From Panthera uncia (taxonomy: Eukaryota > Chordata > Mammalia > Carnivora > Felidae): a DNA stretch of 64,000 nt. The stretch covers positions 20,233,961 to 20,297,960 of the forward strand of contig NC_064815.1 of assembly GCF_023721935.1 (NCBI RefSeq), written 5' to 3'. A program made the position numbers and the translations under genes. A model generated the notes under the pieces. It was not told the origin of the DNA. It did not search any database and saw only the letters and a program-made list of their open reading frames with translations. Within the stretch, counting starts at the first letter, position 1, and each line of letters begins with the position of its first letter. Below are positions 12,240 to 23,882 of this stretch, one piece after another.

Positions 12240-13230
12240 TAAGCAAAAATCAAGGATCCAAATTTAAGTTCAAATTCTAACATCTGCTTGGCCCCTACCC
12301 TATATTCTGCCCCCCACCCCCCCCAACACACAATCACCAATTTAGGGTGGTTTATATACCCAAAAGGCCAGAACTGTAAAGAGTCCAGAAGAAAATAGGT
12401 GAATATCTTTACAATGTAGAGACAGACAAAGGTTTCTGGACAGAACACAAAATCACTAACCACAAAAAAATTGATACACTGAACATAACATAATTTAAAA
12501 CTTCTGCTCTTTAACAAGAACCACTAAGGATATGAAAGGGTAAGCCACAGATTAGGAAAAAAAAATATTTTCAGTTCACCTATCTGAGAAAAGACTTGTA
12601 TGGAGAATAGTGTTTTTAAAAAAGAAAACAACTCAATAATAATAAAACACAATAATAATAATAAACTCAATAATAATAATAATAAACTCAGCCATAAGAA
12701 TAATAATAATAAACAACTCAATAATAATAAAAAGTCAACCCCATAAAAAATGTGCACAGCATTTGGCCACTTCCCAAATTAAAACATACAAAACCACAAA
12801 TTAAAACAACCACTTTTTGTCCACAAAAAGAGACTACAGTGTAAAAGACTGACAATACCAAATGTTGGCAAGAACATACAGTACACCTGATTCTAATACG
12901 TTGCTGATAACAATAAAAAATGGTGCAATCACTTTGGAAAACTGGTTATTTTTTATAGAGTTAAACATGCATTTACTCAATGACCCAAGCATTTCTCTCC
13001 CAAGTAATTTCCCAAGAGAAATAAAAATGTATGAAACGACGTGTACAAGATTGTTCGTAGCCGCCTTAATCACCACAGCGACACATCGGAAACCACCTAA
13101 TGTCCATCAACGGGAGACTTTATAAGTAAACAAAATTGTAGCAAAGGTATGCAGTGAAGTCCTGTTCAGTGATAAAATGGAATGAATGAATCATGAAATA
13201 CCATGAACGATTTTCACAACCATTGTGTCT
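12240..13230 (+). mobile_element. old L1 ORF2 end and 3' region, sense
   Basis: Sense L1 text is visible: CTCTTTAACAAGAACCACTAAGG, AATGTTGGCAAGAACATACAG, CACTTTGGAAAACTGG, then CCTAATGTCCATCAACGGGAG and TTCAGTGATAAAATGGAATG. Frames are broken and divergence is high. A (TAA)n tract expanded inside it. Confidence 0.8.
12634..12732. repeat. (TAA)n-type microsatellite inside L1
   Basis: Blocks of AATAATAATAAT alternate with repeats of ACTCA, suggesting expansion from an A-rich L1 stretch reading AACTCAATAA. Confidence 0.85.
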
Positions 13231-13680
13231 GCTCCTTAGGATTCCCCAGGATTTATGCAGAACCTCTTATAGACCCCTCGTCTTGTGTGGTCCCCAATTT
13301 GTGCAGGGTCATCAAAGCCATGGCTGATGGCCAGGACGACTGGCAGATCCTCTCAGGAAGAAAGCTAGCTTAGAGCGTTCCTTAATTCTCTGGTTTCCTG
13401 CTTGCACTTAGAGTTTGAAGAATCTTTGCTTTTCTGCCAGTTCAGATGCCTTTGTTCATTTTTGCGCATCAGGTATAGAATTGAATTAGTCACATTTCTC
13501 AGTGTATGGCACAACATCGCCTCAGATCCTTACGAAAAAAAAAACCCTCTCATCTAATTCATTTCCTTTTCCTACTCCTATTTTACCTCCGTCACATTTT
13601 ATTGCACATCTGTTAGGATAAAGTTTGTATTTTTGTTTTGAGTGCATGTAAATTCTCATGGGCATAAATGGTATTGTGTT
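13230..13680. other. unassigned intronic sequence
   Basis: No gene or repeat confidently recognised. Confidence 0.4.
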
Positions 13681-13683
13681 TTC

Positions 13684-14050
13684 TCATTCATTTATCAAAC
13701 ATTTACTGGGGGCGCCTGGGTGGCTCAGTCGGTTGAGCCTCTGATTCTTGATTTTGGCTCAGGTCATGATCTCAGGGTCGTGGGATCGAGCCCTGCGTTG
13801 GGCTCTGTGCTGAGCGTGGGGCCTGCTTAAGATTCTCTCTCTCTCTGTCTCTTTGTCTCTCTCTCTCTCTCCCTCCCCCTCTCTCTCTCCTTCCCTCCCC
13901 CTCTACCCTGCTAGTGTTCTGTCTCTCTCTCTCTCTCTCTCTCAAATAAAAAAATATGTTTACTGAACACCCACTATATGCCAGGAACTATTGTAGACAC
14001 AGGGATACAACAGTAGTCAAAATTGACAAAGTCTATTTCATTCTGTCCCT
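13684..14050 (-). mobile_element. L2 3' end, antisense, split by a SINE
   Basis: TTCATTTATCAAACATTTACTG before the SINE and CACCCACTATATGCCAGGAAC plus GACACAGGGATACAACAG after it match the antisense L2 3' end. The SINE at 13708-13953 interrupts it. Confidence 0.65.
13708..13953 (+). mobile_element. SINEC, older variant with long CT expansion
   Basis: Head GGGGGCGCCTGGGTGGCTCAG, B-box region GTGGGATCGAGCCC, then about 110 bases of CT/CCCT repeats. Flanks AAACATTTACTG and ATATGTTTACTG mark the insertion. Confidence 0.92.
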
Positions 14051-14564
14051 TTAAGCTGTGTTTTTAAGACTTAGCTGTGCTGCTGTGTGCACATTTCACC
14101 CCAGGACTGCTACCCACCTGCCAACCCCAGGAGTCTCTAATCACTATTATCACGTCAGTATGGATCCTTGCAGGATGTCTCCTGTGCTTAATCCCAGGCA
14201 AAAATACTCTTTGTTGAGGTCCTTTTCTTTTTCCATAAATAATACCATACTTGCTTAGCATTCTTGTTTTTACTTCACTCAACAATTTGTCAGTATGCTG
14301 AGCAATCATACCTTTTAAACTGTTGTGCAGATTCCATGTTAAGGACATGATATATTTCACCTGGCCATTTTCCTGTTGGGTGCCAGTGTTTTTTTCCTTT
14401 GATAAAAATCCTGCAGGAAACATGCCTACTCTTGCCTTCACGTGCACACACCCTTGAGGGTTCCCCTAGGGGAGTACACGGGGAAAGCAAATTGGCATTA
14501 TTGGCTTCTCACTTTCTTAACTTTGGTAGATCTTGTCAAATTACCTTTAAAATTTGCTGTGCCG

Positions 14565-14770
14565 AGGCGCGCCCGGGTGGCTCAGCCGGTGAAGCGTCCG
14601 ACTTCAGCTCAGGTCATGATCTCACCGTTCGTGGGTTCGAGCCCCGCGTCGGGCTCTGTGCTGACAGCTCAGAGCCTGGAACCTGCTTCGGATTCTGTGT
14701 CTCCCTCTCTCTGCCCCTCCCCTGCTCATACTCTGTCTTTCTCTCAAAAATAAATAAACATTTAAAAAAA
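14565..14770 (+). mobile_element. SINEC
   Basis: Head AGGCGCGCCCGGGTGGCTC, full body, A tail. Flanks TTTGCTGTGC and GTTGCTGTAC suggest a short duplication. Confidence 0.92.
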
Positions 14771-15533
14771 GTTGCTGTACTGAAACGGGAGACCTTTTCT
14801 TGCCACATTCTCTCCAACCTATAAGACCATCAAATGTTGAATTTTTTACCAACTTGATAGATTAAAAATTGCTGCTTATATTTTTAACTCACGTTGCTTT
14901 GATTTCTAATTAAGGTTAAACAGCTTTTCATGTATTTGTTGTTCACTCATATTTCTTCATCGGTTATTCACTCTACTCTTGGTTTATCTATCCTTTTCTA
15001 TTTATTCCCCATTCCTATAGTCTGGAAGCTAATCTCTTGCTGATTATGAATGTTGCAAAACTCTGCTTTCACCCTGCAGAGGTTTCAAATTTTCACTGAG
15101 TTAAAGCCCTTTATCTTTTCCTTCTGTCTGTTGTTTTTGTCTTGTTTAAGGTATTTGTCTCAACATATATTTATATTTGTATGTTCATATATGTTATTAA
15201 TATACTTGTAATATATATTGTATAATTATATATGCATTATATTTGCTTCTGTTTTAGAAATTTTATGTGTATTTCATCTATGTGCAATATAAATATTATA
15301 AGCATGGGTCTTTTTTACCTCCCAAATAGGCTGTTATCCCAATTCCACAGAATCCTTAACCTAAGTGATTCGAAATGCGACCTTCATGCTAAATTCTTAC
15401 ATATCGTCGGTGTATTTCTGAACTCCACCATCCATTCCACTGATCTAGACTCTATTTTATTTGCCTAGGTAGGTTTTATGATATATCCGGATATCTGTTA
15501 GCGTCGGTCTCTGCTCTGTTACATTTTCCAAAA

Positions 15534-15721
15534 CTTTTAATGTTCATTTATTTAGAGAGGGAGACAGCGTGAGCAGGGAAGAGAGAGGGAGAGGGAGGAT
15601 CTCAAGCAGGTGCTGTTAATGGGGAGCCCAACATGGGACTCAATCCCACAAACCATGAGGTCATGACCTGAGCCAAAATCAAGACTTGGCTCCCCAACCA
15701 ACTGAGCCACCCAGGCGCCCC
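15534..15721 (-). mobile_element. SINEC, diverged
   Basis: Reverse copy ending GCCACCCAGGCGCCCC; body resembles the older subtype (GGAGCCCAACATGGGAC). Confidence 0.88.
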
Positions 15722-16129
15722 TCTTTTATTTTTTTATCTTGGCTCTTCCTGCTTATTTTCTTTGTCGTATACATTTTAGGATCAATTTACTATTTCCATG
15801 ACAAATCTTGTGAGGGTTTTGATCGGGATTGAATTGAATGGTTCATTCATTTCATAACGGATATATTTGACATATCAAGTCTTTTTGGGTCTTTTCATCC
15901 ATGAATACACTGTTTCTCTCACTTTATCAAAGAGTTTTTATGGCCTTTATGACTATTTTAATGGTTTCTTCTTAGATTTATTCCTAGGTACTTCCGTTTT
16001 TTTCTATAACAAAATGGCGTCTGTTTTACCACTACGTTCACTAGTGAGTTATCATCGATGATGGGAAAGTGTTGATTTTTGTGTGCCGATGCTGTATCTG
16101 ACTATCTTGGAGTGCTTTCTTATTCATTA

Positions 16130-16990
16130 AAATTCCTATGAACAATAATAAACTCTGTCAATCTGCTGACACGTGTCTGGTTATGCTTCTGATTACGGCT
16201 TCTCTTCTGGTTTCTTCTTCAGCTATGCTTTTTATTGGCAAGCAATTCCGGGCCAGGTCATCATCATTTTCCTCTCTGTCCTTTAGCTCTGCATTTCTGG
16301 TGAACTTTCCAAGTTTGTTTTCTAAAACCTGAGTCAGAGTTTAACATCGTTGGCCCTGCTCTTTATTACCTCTGCTGCTGTTTTTTCTATGATGTTTTTA
16401 GAACCTGCCTCATAGATAAAATTTTGTGGGGTGCATGGGTACGTGTGTGTGCACGTGTGTTTTTCACTTAGAACACAAAGTAAATGCTTTGTGAGCTTTT
16501 CTTTTGTGATGAACCTTCTGAGTGCTACACCTTTTCTCTACATCAATGGGTACCTCTATTTTCACTACACAGAAATGTTCTTTGAAAGATTCTTTGGTGT
16601 TTTTTTTTTTTTTTTTTCCTGTTTATCCTTCAAAGAGGAAAGAGCTAGACTGGGGTTGTGATTCCAGAGCACGGAATGGATGAATTCTTCTTTGTCTTCC
16701 TCTTTGGCCTTCTGGATATCGGTCAGATTCCAAACTCGGTTCTTGAACTGAAGAGGCCACTCAGTTTCAAGATGGCTGCTGGCACCCAATGTAATTGGCA
16801 GAGCATAAATTTGGTGCTGTTCTGTGAAAGTTGATCTATCATCCTTTCTTCTGATTATGGGAGTATGCTTCATTTCTGACTACTCTGACTACTCTGTAGT
16901 CCTTCCTTAACTAGAACAATGTACAGGAAGTGGCGTTTTTAAGGCATTCATCTCCTGGGGTGCCTATTCTTACTGTCATACTTGAAACTG
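16130..16990. other. unassigned intronic sequence
   Basis: May continue old repeat sequence. Contains a TG-rich stretch near 16440-16462 and a T run at 16600-16618. No exon recognised. Confidence 0.4.
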
Positions 16991-17000
16991 ACTTCACTTC

Positions 17001-17508
17001 TGTGACGGTTAATTGCATGTGTCAACTTGACTGGGCCACAGTGTGCTCAGATATTTGGTCTAATACTATTCTCTGTGTGTCTGCAAGGGTGTTTTTGGAT
17101 GCGATTAACATTTGAATCAGTAGACTGAGTCAAGCAGACTGTCCTCCCTAATGTGGGTGGACCTCATCCATTCAGGTAAAAGCCTGAACAGAACATCAAA
17201 GCCAAATAAGAGAGAATTCCTCGGGCCTCGCTGTTTTCTAACTGGCCTTTTTTGCCTTGCTTCAGAGGGGAACTGAAATGTGAGCTCTTCCTAGATCTCG
17301 AGCCTTCATCCCGGAACTATGCCATCACTTGCCCCCGATCTCCAGTTTGTCAAATCACCTTGCAGATCTTGGGTCTTGTCAGCCACCTGTATAGTTGTAT
17401 GAACCAATTCCTTATATTGAATTGTATAACCAAAGCCTCACAATAAACAGGAGATATATACGTATCTCCTGTTGGTTCTGTGTGCCTGGAGAACCCTCAC
17501 TAATACAA
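17001..17508 (+). mobile_element. MLT2-like solo LTR (ERVL), sense
   Basis: Begins TGTGACGGTTAATTGCATGTG and ends CCCTCACTAATACA, with TG...CA termini, the block AACATTTGAATCAGTAGACTG, and an AATAAA at 17442-17447 before the GTTGGTTCTG block. It is nearly full length, with no internal retroviral sequence. Confidence 0.85.
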
Positions 17509-17509
17509 C

Positions 17510-19440
17510 TTCTCAAGGAGCAGTGCTTGTTGTCTTTCCTACTCAGGAAAAAAAAAACACAACGGAAAGCCCTTCTTTCCTCATGAAAGGTCAGTGTTGT
17601 TACTTTCATAACCATGGACAAGGCCTTGCTCTGGCTGGAACTTCAGCCTGGCATCTCCTAAGCGTCCTCTAATTTCTGTAAAATAAGAGAATCAGAATTG
17701 CAAAAAACATACCCTTTGAAGGGTCTCAACTAGCCCGTGACATAAATATATACCCAATGAGAAGTTTGTCTGTCTTCACAGGGTGATTCTTTGTTGGTAT
17801 ATCCCAAATGCCCCAGTCATTGCTGGAGATCAGCTCTCCTCCTATATGGTGGTGTTACAGTGGTCAGAAGCAGGTGGGATCCAGGATAGTGCCATCTGAA
17901 CCCAGCAGGAAAACCCAGGGCAGCACCAGAAGTGACGAGTCAGAACCACCCAGATTCTGGGTGCCGGGCCCCACCCCCAGGGTCTCTCCATTTCCAACAA
18001 GTTCCCCAGAAGCGCCGATGAACCTCTGCATTAGGGTTGGCGACTAGAGACAAAGGGTTCAAGCCAAAATGTCATTAAGCAAAAAGTCAAGAGCCTTGCA
18101 CAAAGGTCAGGAAGCTGAGGACAAGGTCGAAGGAAGGCCAGGACTTGGGCACGGACAACGCCAAGATGCCAAGAGTTTGTTTTCATTGGACGTCAGCCTC
18201 TAAAAGTGGAGCTGGGGTGGGCTATTTAAACGCCCAGGGCTGGGCCACACCTAGAGAAGGACAAGAGTGAAGGGAACCTTGCCCGCCCCCACCCCCCAAT
18301 CCCTTCTTCCTGGCAGGTAGGGTGTGTGCCGAAAGTCTGTCGATACGGAGGTCCGGTATCAAAAGCTCAGTTGACATAGATTTTCAGACTGCGCTCGTTT
18401 TCTCGGGAGACAGGAGGGTTGTGAAGCTAAATTAATAAGGCACATTACAGAGCTCAGTCTGTTGTGTCCTGTTTGCAATGTGTGATGCTTCCAATGACTC
18501 ACAGATCCTTGAGTTAAGGCAGAATTTACGAAGCTCTTGCACGTTGGTCAGCAAAGAGTCCATTTAACGATCACGTCTCAGTTCAGGTTTCCTTCCTTTT
18601 CTCGCCTTCCACCCTTCCCGTCGAGCGCTGTGGTTCCCTCTGTCACTCCAGTCCCCTTAATATTAATCCCTCCCCAGCTTCTCAAACACTTTAATTAGCT
18701 GTTTTAATATATTCCCAAAGAACTCCGGAGTCTGATTCATCAGAGTGATAACAAGAAGATATTTGGGGAATTTGCTCCAACTTAAATGACTGAATTATCT
18801 TCTTCATTTGTTATGTATCCGCCTGTGGATATTCCACTGCTTGAGACCACATTTACGCTCGCCAAGCCGGTTAGCCCTGAGCCAGCTTTTCCAGGGTGAG
18901 CGGAGCAGAACCCTGGAGCCCGAGCCGTGTCCTGTCACGACATGGTTTTGGGTCGTTATCAAGGAGTCAGGTGAGACTCTAACGGAGAAGAAATTGGGCC
19001 TCGCTTGAAGCCATTTCCCTGCGAAGTGCAAATGGCAGCTGAGGTGATGGAGGGACATCTGACGTGGGGGGGGGGCGTTGGGCCCCGTCATGAGGATCCG
19101 CCCCAAGCGTGGAGCTTCAGAAATACAGCCCTCCCACCCCGGGAACCTCGGGCGTCCTCCCTTTTCACCCGCCCGACCAAGAAAGAGAAGACATATCACC
19201 ATGCGCTCCGCGTGCAGAAGTGACAGGAGTCTCCCGCTTTAAGGCCCACTCTTGTCAACAGCAGAATGTCGAGCCTGCCATCGGCTCCAAAGCTGCTGAG
19301 ACGGATGCCTGAGTAACCTGCCTTCTAGGGGCCCGTCTGCTGCCCTTACCGGTCCCTCCCCCTGAAATACCAATCCGCAAAAATAAAGCCCGCCGCGCAC
19401 ACTCACCCGGGCCATCTGCTGTGCGGGCTTCAGTCACAGC
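17510..19440. other. low-repeat intronic sequence
   Basis: Nearly 2 kb with no recognised SINE or L1. 18400-18800 is AT-balanced and unusually free of simple repeats; 18830-19440 is moderately rich in CpG. No exon is recognised. Confidence 0.5.
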
Positions 19441-19454
19441 ACAAGAAAGAGGAG

Positions 19455-19790
19455 GCAGGGGGAGAAGGGAACATTTCTCGAGGGCCTGCCGGTGCAGGGC
19501 AGTTCACCAGGCATTTAACGTGCCATAAGTCACGGCAGCCCCTGAGGCGAGTGCAATGGACTAGCTCCGTCGCGTCCCCCTTTTACAAACCGGCGAAGAG
19601 GGGCTCAGTGCCCCCATGAAGAACTTCATTATTAGTGAAAATAACAGAGGACGTACATCACTTGTTCCATAGGGGTATTAGGCACTGTTGATGCATCCTC
19701 ACAAGCGTCCTACCGCGGTATTATGATCGTCCCCACTTTACAGCTGTGAACTGAGCTTAAGCAGCTTGTCGTCCTAAGCCCCCAGGGCGA
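19455..19790. mobile_element. MIR-type relics, possibly two
   Basis: CAGGCATTTAACGTGCCATAAGTCAC followed by CCCCTTTTACAAACCGG, and a second set GGCACTGTTGATGCATCCTCAC with CCCCACTTTACAGCTG, match the conserved part of MIR. Confidence 0.6.
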
Positions 19791-19839
19791 GGAATAATGG
19801 CCAAGAATCCGCACTCTTTTTTTAAATCGATTTCTGAGG

Positions 19840-20057
19840 TCTACTTATTTGTTTTGAGAGAGGGAGCGAGAGAGAGAGCGAGGGCGAGCGAGCGCACCAG
19901 CAGGGGAGGGGCAGAGAGAGGAGGAGACACAGAATCCCAAGCAGGTTCCGCACCATCGACGCGGAGCCTGACGTGGGGCTTGAACTCACGAACTGTGAGA
20001 TCGTGACCTGAGCCGACATCAAGGGTCGGAGGCTTAACTGCGCCACTGAGGCTCCCC
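19840..20057 (-). mobile_element. SINEC, diverged
   Basis: Reverse copy with GAGCGAGCGAGCG expansion; head eroded to CTGAGGCTCCCC. Flanks CCGCACTCT and CCTGCACTCT. Confidence 0.88.
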
Positions 20058-20330
20058 TGAGAGCCTGCACTCTCAACCCCTGAACGACACCGTAGTGTTT
20101 CTACTCACAAGGCCGTGCCGCTGCCTGGAACGCATGCTCACACGACGGCCCGCGATGGAGCCGGAAATTGATCTCATTTGTGTCTTCCTACTGCATCAAA
20201 GAATTAAGCCCTGGGAGAAGTCAAAATTCAGGAAGGCCTGGTCGCTCGAGGAGTGGGCTTTATACAGACAGGTGACTTGGTGGGGCTCTCCCCATGACCA
20301 GACCTGTTATCACATTTTGGTTAATGACGC

Positions 20331-20423
20331 CTGTCACCCTCCCCGGTTCTCTCTGAATCTTTACAGGAGTCAGTTACCTGTCACCCTCCCCAGTTCTCTC
20401 TGAATCTTTACAGGAGTCAGTTA
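20331..20423 (+). repeat. 47-bp tandem duplication
   Basis: Copy 1 is 20331-20377 and copy 2 is 20378-20423. Both begin CTGTCACCCTCCCC and contain GAATCTTTACAGGAGTCAG. I see a single difference (G to A) over 46 bases, so the duplication looks recent. Confidence 0.9.
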
Positions 20424-20436
20424 ATAAAGACTCTTT

Positions 20437-20613
20437 GGATTTAGAGATGCTGGATTTCCTAGTGATTCCAACAGTGAGTTAATTCTCCATCCACCCAGAG
20501 AAGCCTTATCAGAATCAGTTTGACGTTTTCTTTCCTTTCCCCTGTAAGTTTTTCTGGAGCTACACCTGTCGTCACCACTCCCTGATTGCATCGACAACAA
20601 ACAGAGATAGGGA
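20437..20613 (-). repeat. left arm of a ~175-bp inverted repeat
   Basis: The reverse complement of this segment matches 21461-21633 along its whole length, at about 90% identity by eye with one 4-5 base gap. Both ends are sharp and flanking sequences do not match. I do not recognise it as SINE, L1 or MER. A 47-bp tandem duplication lies 13 bp to its left. Confidence 0.8.
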
Positions 20614-21460
20614 CTGCGAGGTTTTGCTCCTAGACCGTGGCTGTGACACTAGAAAGCCCACTCGATCCTGCTCAAGTAAACAGCAACCAGGGCTGGACTC
20701 ATCCAACTCCATTGTTTGGCCTTTTATGGAAGACACAATCTGTCTTCCTTCCATTGTGTATAGAGATGGAAATTGCATTTGACTGCCTGTAGAGAGTACT
20801 AACTATAATGACATAAGCACATAAGAATCTATTTTTCCCACCTATGGAGGCAGTGTTTGCTGTTGTCTCAGCAGCTCAAGATGTCAGGGCTGGGGTGGAG
20901 GGGGGGTGCAATTCCCGTGCTCCTTCCCTCGTTGTCTCAAGACGGCTGCTGCAGCTCCGGCCATCAGGACTGGGCAGAAAGGAAGCGGAAGGAGAGGTGG
21001 AAAAGGTTGCCCAATTACATAACTTCCTGTTCAAGCGCTCCCCCCCAAAGCCTGCCCATTACTTTTGCATATGCCTGTGACAGTCTGGGCACCTAGCCAC
21101 TTCAACAGGATAGGACAAAGGGGAGAGTGGATAGTGTTTAGGCAACAGGCAGTCTCTGCCGCAAAGTCCTGTTGGCCTAGGACTGGGTTGTCCTTGCCTC
21201 CAGCGTCTCAGCGCTCCAGGCTTCTGCTGCCCCCGAGAAGCCCTGGGCACATGGGCTGCTTCGGCATCCTGGCTGCTGGGACCAACCTTCCAGGACTCGC
21301 AGGGCCCAGCGCAGTTCAGACTGAAATAACAAAATGAAGACCGTCTATATGTCTAAAACATTTATTTTTAGATGGAGAAAGGACTGATGTTTTTTTTTTT
21401 TTTTAATTTCACTCTTATGAATGATGCACCGGTGTGGTTGGCCGCCCCTTTCTGTATTTG
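20614..21460. other. spacer between inverted-repeat arms
   Basis: 847 bases with no recognised gene. Includes a T run at 21391-21404. Open frames here show no known domain. Confidence 0.5.
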
Positions 21461-21633
21461 TCCCTCTGTCTGTTTGTTGCTGATGCTATCAGGGAGTGGC
21501 GACGACAGGTGCAGCTCCAGAAGAACTTGCGGGGGGAAGGGAAAGTCAAACTGATTCCGATAAGGCTCTTCTGGGTGGATGGAGATTTAAACTCGCTGTT
21601 GGAATCACTAGGGAATCCAGCATCTCTAAATCC
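21461..21633 (+). repeat. right arm of a ~175-bp inverted repeat
   Basis: This is the partner of 20437-20613 in opposite orientation, 847 bp away. It lies inside the longest open frame of the window (21415-22131, minus strand), which is probably chance. The pair could be two copies of an unrecognised interspersed repeat, or a local inverted duplication. Confidence 0.8.
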
Positions 21634-23160
21634 AGGATGGTGGTCCAGGGCACCTGCTAGCTGTCCCAACTGCTTAGAGCTCTTCAGGAGCCACAGTAAA
21701 GAAATATTTAAACAGGGGAAGGTGACCGTCTCCCTGTTAATCAAGGGAGGGGGAGAATAAGAATACGACGTAGAAATCATGAAGGATCCGGTCACTACAA
21801 ATCCTGTTTTTCTGCTCCCATTTCTTCCTTTAAGGACGCCCATCCTCACGTCTGTATCTGGATTAGTGCCTAGCGGAGAACAAAGTAAAAACCGCTCGCC
21901 ACCCCGGGATTCCGGGGGTCCAGGGTTTTCCTTCACGGATTTTCCGAGAAACATTGTAAAGCAGATAAAATCTAAATAGATTTTCGTTCGGCTCAAATGC
22001 GGTATTGCGGTAGTTACGTTACAATCTAAATGCAAGTCCAAGGAGGTGTAACTCCCGATGTGAGGCAATGCCGGGGGGTGCAGGGAAGGACCTGTTGGCT
22101 GTTTGGAATCATTGCTTACAGAAGTACTCATAGTTGGGGGGGGGGGGGTTCAAAGCCAGGAGAGCTCCAAGAGGCCCTATTATTTATTTTTACCTCGCTA
22201 AGCGTATTAGCGTGTTATCAAAGCCCCCTGTATAACAAGCACAGCTTGCTGGCATTCGTAAAGGCTGCAAATGGAAGAAGCTAATGTACCGATGCGTTTC
22301 TCTGGCTGGGTTCCAGGCTGCACCGAGGTTTTCTTAATTTAGAATTGACTGTAAACTTGGACGCCCTGCTCTTGTGCCACCGACCATGCTGGCAGCATCA
22401 CAGGAAGAAATCAGCTAAGCCACGGGGGCAAAAAAAATACCAAGAGCTCCGACTCATCCCCTGATTTTCTGAAACTAGTGTTGAGTCCCCTGGGGACGAC
22501 GTATTTGGGCTCTCCCCGAGCCCACACAAAATGGCAGCTGTCAACATCCGAGGAGAAATTTGAAAGGGCCACCGGGAACATGGGGGTCCGCTCGTGGGAC
22601 AGTGCAGAGCCCCCCACTTGTGTACTCCCTTGTGGGGAGACACAAGCAGCCCCGGCAGGGCGGCCTGGCATTTCTTTCTTGAATCATCCAAGTTCCCATG
22701 CTCAAGCTGTGATTCTCCAAATGTCACGCCCAGTGAATCCTGCCCCTCCAAGGCCGTCACGTGACCGGATATGCCCAGCCTACCCCCGGTCCCTCTACAT
22801 GAGGTAGGAGCCAAACACTTCTCCCTCATAGAACATCCAGAACCCAGGGTGAGCCTTAGACCAGGATGGGCTGGGAGGTGGTGTTCTTGTTGCAATTGCC
22901 CCCCGCCCCCCACCCGTGATTACGTTCAGTCTTTGTTGGCGTGAACTGAGCGGGGGCCCCTTCCAGCCATGGGTACAGAGAAACAGAAAGAACTGAGGGT
23001 CTTAAAGCCCGGGAAGGGACAGGGGGTGACGGCTGCCTTCTGGGGGAAGGGAGGTGGTCCCCATGTTCCGCTTTTAGTCACCCGAGGGAGGACGGCAGCC
23101 CTTGGGTCCTGAGAACTACTGTCCTATCCTTTGCTTCCTCTCCTAGGATTCAGTGTCACC
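21634..23160. other. low-repeat intronic sequence
   Basis: No interspersed repeat is recognised across 1.5 kb. A 13-G run is at 22136-22148. Confidence 0.5.
22136..22148. repeat. G13 homopolymer
   Basis: Thirteen consecutive G. Confidence 0.95.
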
Positions 23161-23164
23161 ACCG

Positions 23165-23205
23165 GCCCCCCCCCGCCCCCCCCCCCCCCCCACCACACAC
23201 ACACT
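23165..23205. repeat. C-rich / CA low-complexity tract
   Basis: Long C runs broken by one G, then CACCACACACACAC. Confidence 0.95.
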
Positions 23206-23397
23206 GGTATCCTTTTAAAACAGCCCCTGTTTGTTGCTTAACTAGGTTTGGCTGGATTTCTGCTTTTGACAGGATTCTGGCACTAAGACAATAAAGATCC
23301 CTTGGCTGTCATTTTGTGACAAAGGCTTCCACGATTTTCTTCCTTTTAAAAGGGCATTCTTTCAGAGGGGGAAGGAAGAGCACTTCAATAAATACCT

Positions 23398-23421
23398 AGA
23401 ACACACACACACACACACACC
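23398..23421. repeat. (AC)n microsatellite
   Basis: About eleven AC units. Confidence 0.95.
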
Positions 23422-23499
23422 CTGGTAATAGAAAGGATACATCCTAAATGTGGCTTTTCCCCAAAATGCTGCCACATACTCGACCGCAAAACAGGGCTG

Positions 23500-23700
23500 G
23501 TGTAGGCTGTCATTTACGGTTTCCTCTGTGCCGGGGACAACAATAAGCATTTTACAGATGCAGGTTCATTCCATCCTCCCTACGACCCTATTAGGATTAT
23601 TATTCCCATTTATAGATAAGGACACTGAGGCTCGGCTCGGAGAGATTCAGTAAATGCCCAAGAAGACTCAGCAATTAAACCACAGATCTGCCTTCCAGGA
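23500..23700 (+). mobile_element. MIR
   Basis: GCATTTTACAGATGCAGG, TTATTCCCATTTATAGATAAGG, ACTGAGGCTCGGCTCGGAGAG and CAGCAATTAAACCACAG follow the MIR order. Confidence 0.7.
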
Positions 23701-23882
23701 ACGTGTGCATTCTTTACCGACATACAAGCATTCTCTGGACGGTTTTCTCCATGCACTTGGCTCTGCAGGATATCAATATCTGTTTCTGTTAGAATGCTTT
23801 TCTGTTGCAAGCAGCCAGAACACCAACTTGAACTGGCTGAAGGGGTAAGGAAGTATCTCAGTGAACAGAAGCGTGGAGTTGA

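Larger units (their letters stand above)
14050..16130 (-). mobile_element. old L1 3' end and ORF2, antisense
   Basis: Antisense L1 landmarks appear in order: TTGGCATTATTGGCTTCTC, ATTAAGGTTAAACAGC, CTGGAAGCTAATCTCTTGCTG, CCACTGATCTAGACTCTATT, then ACATTTTAGGATCAATTTAC and GATTTATTCCTAGGTAC. Highly diverged, with SINEs at 14565-14770 and 15534-15721 inserted. Confidence 0.75.

Noticed and set aside
14399..14824. 141-codon ORF, and many similar ORFs beginning MAQSVKRPTSAQV
   Set aside because: These are translations of the SINEC head and CT-rich body, which recur wherever a full-length SINE is present. They are not genes.
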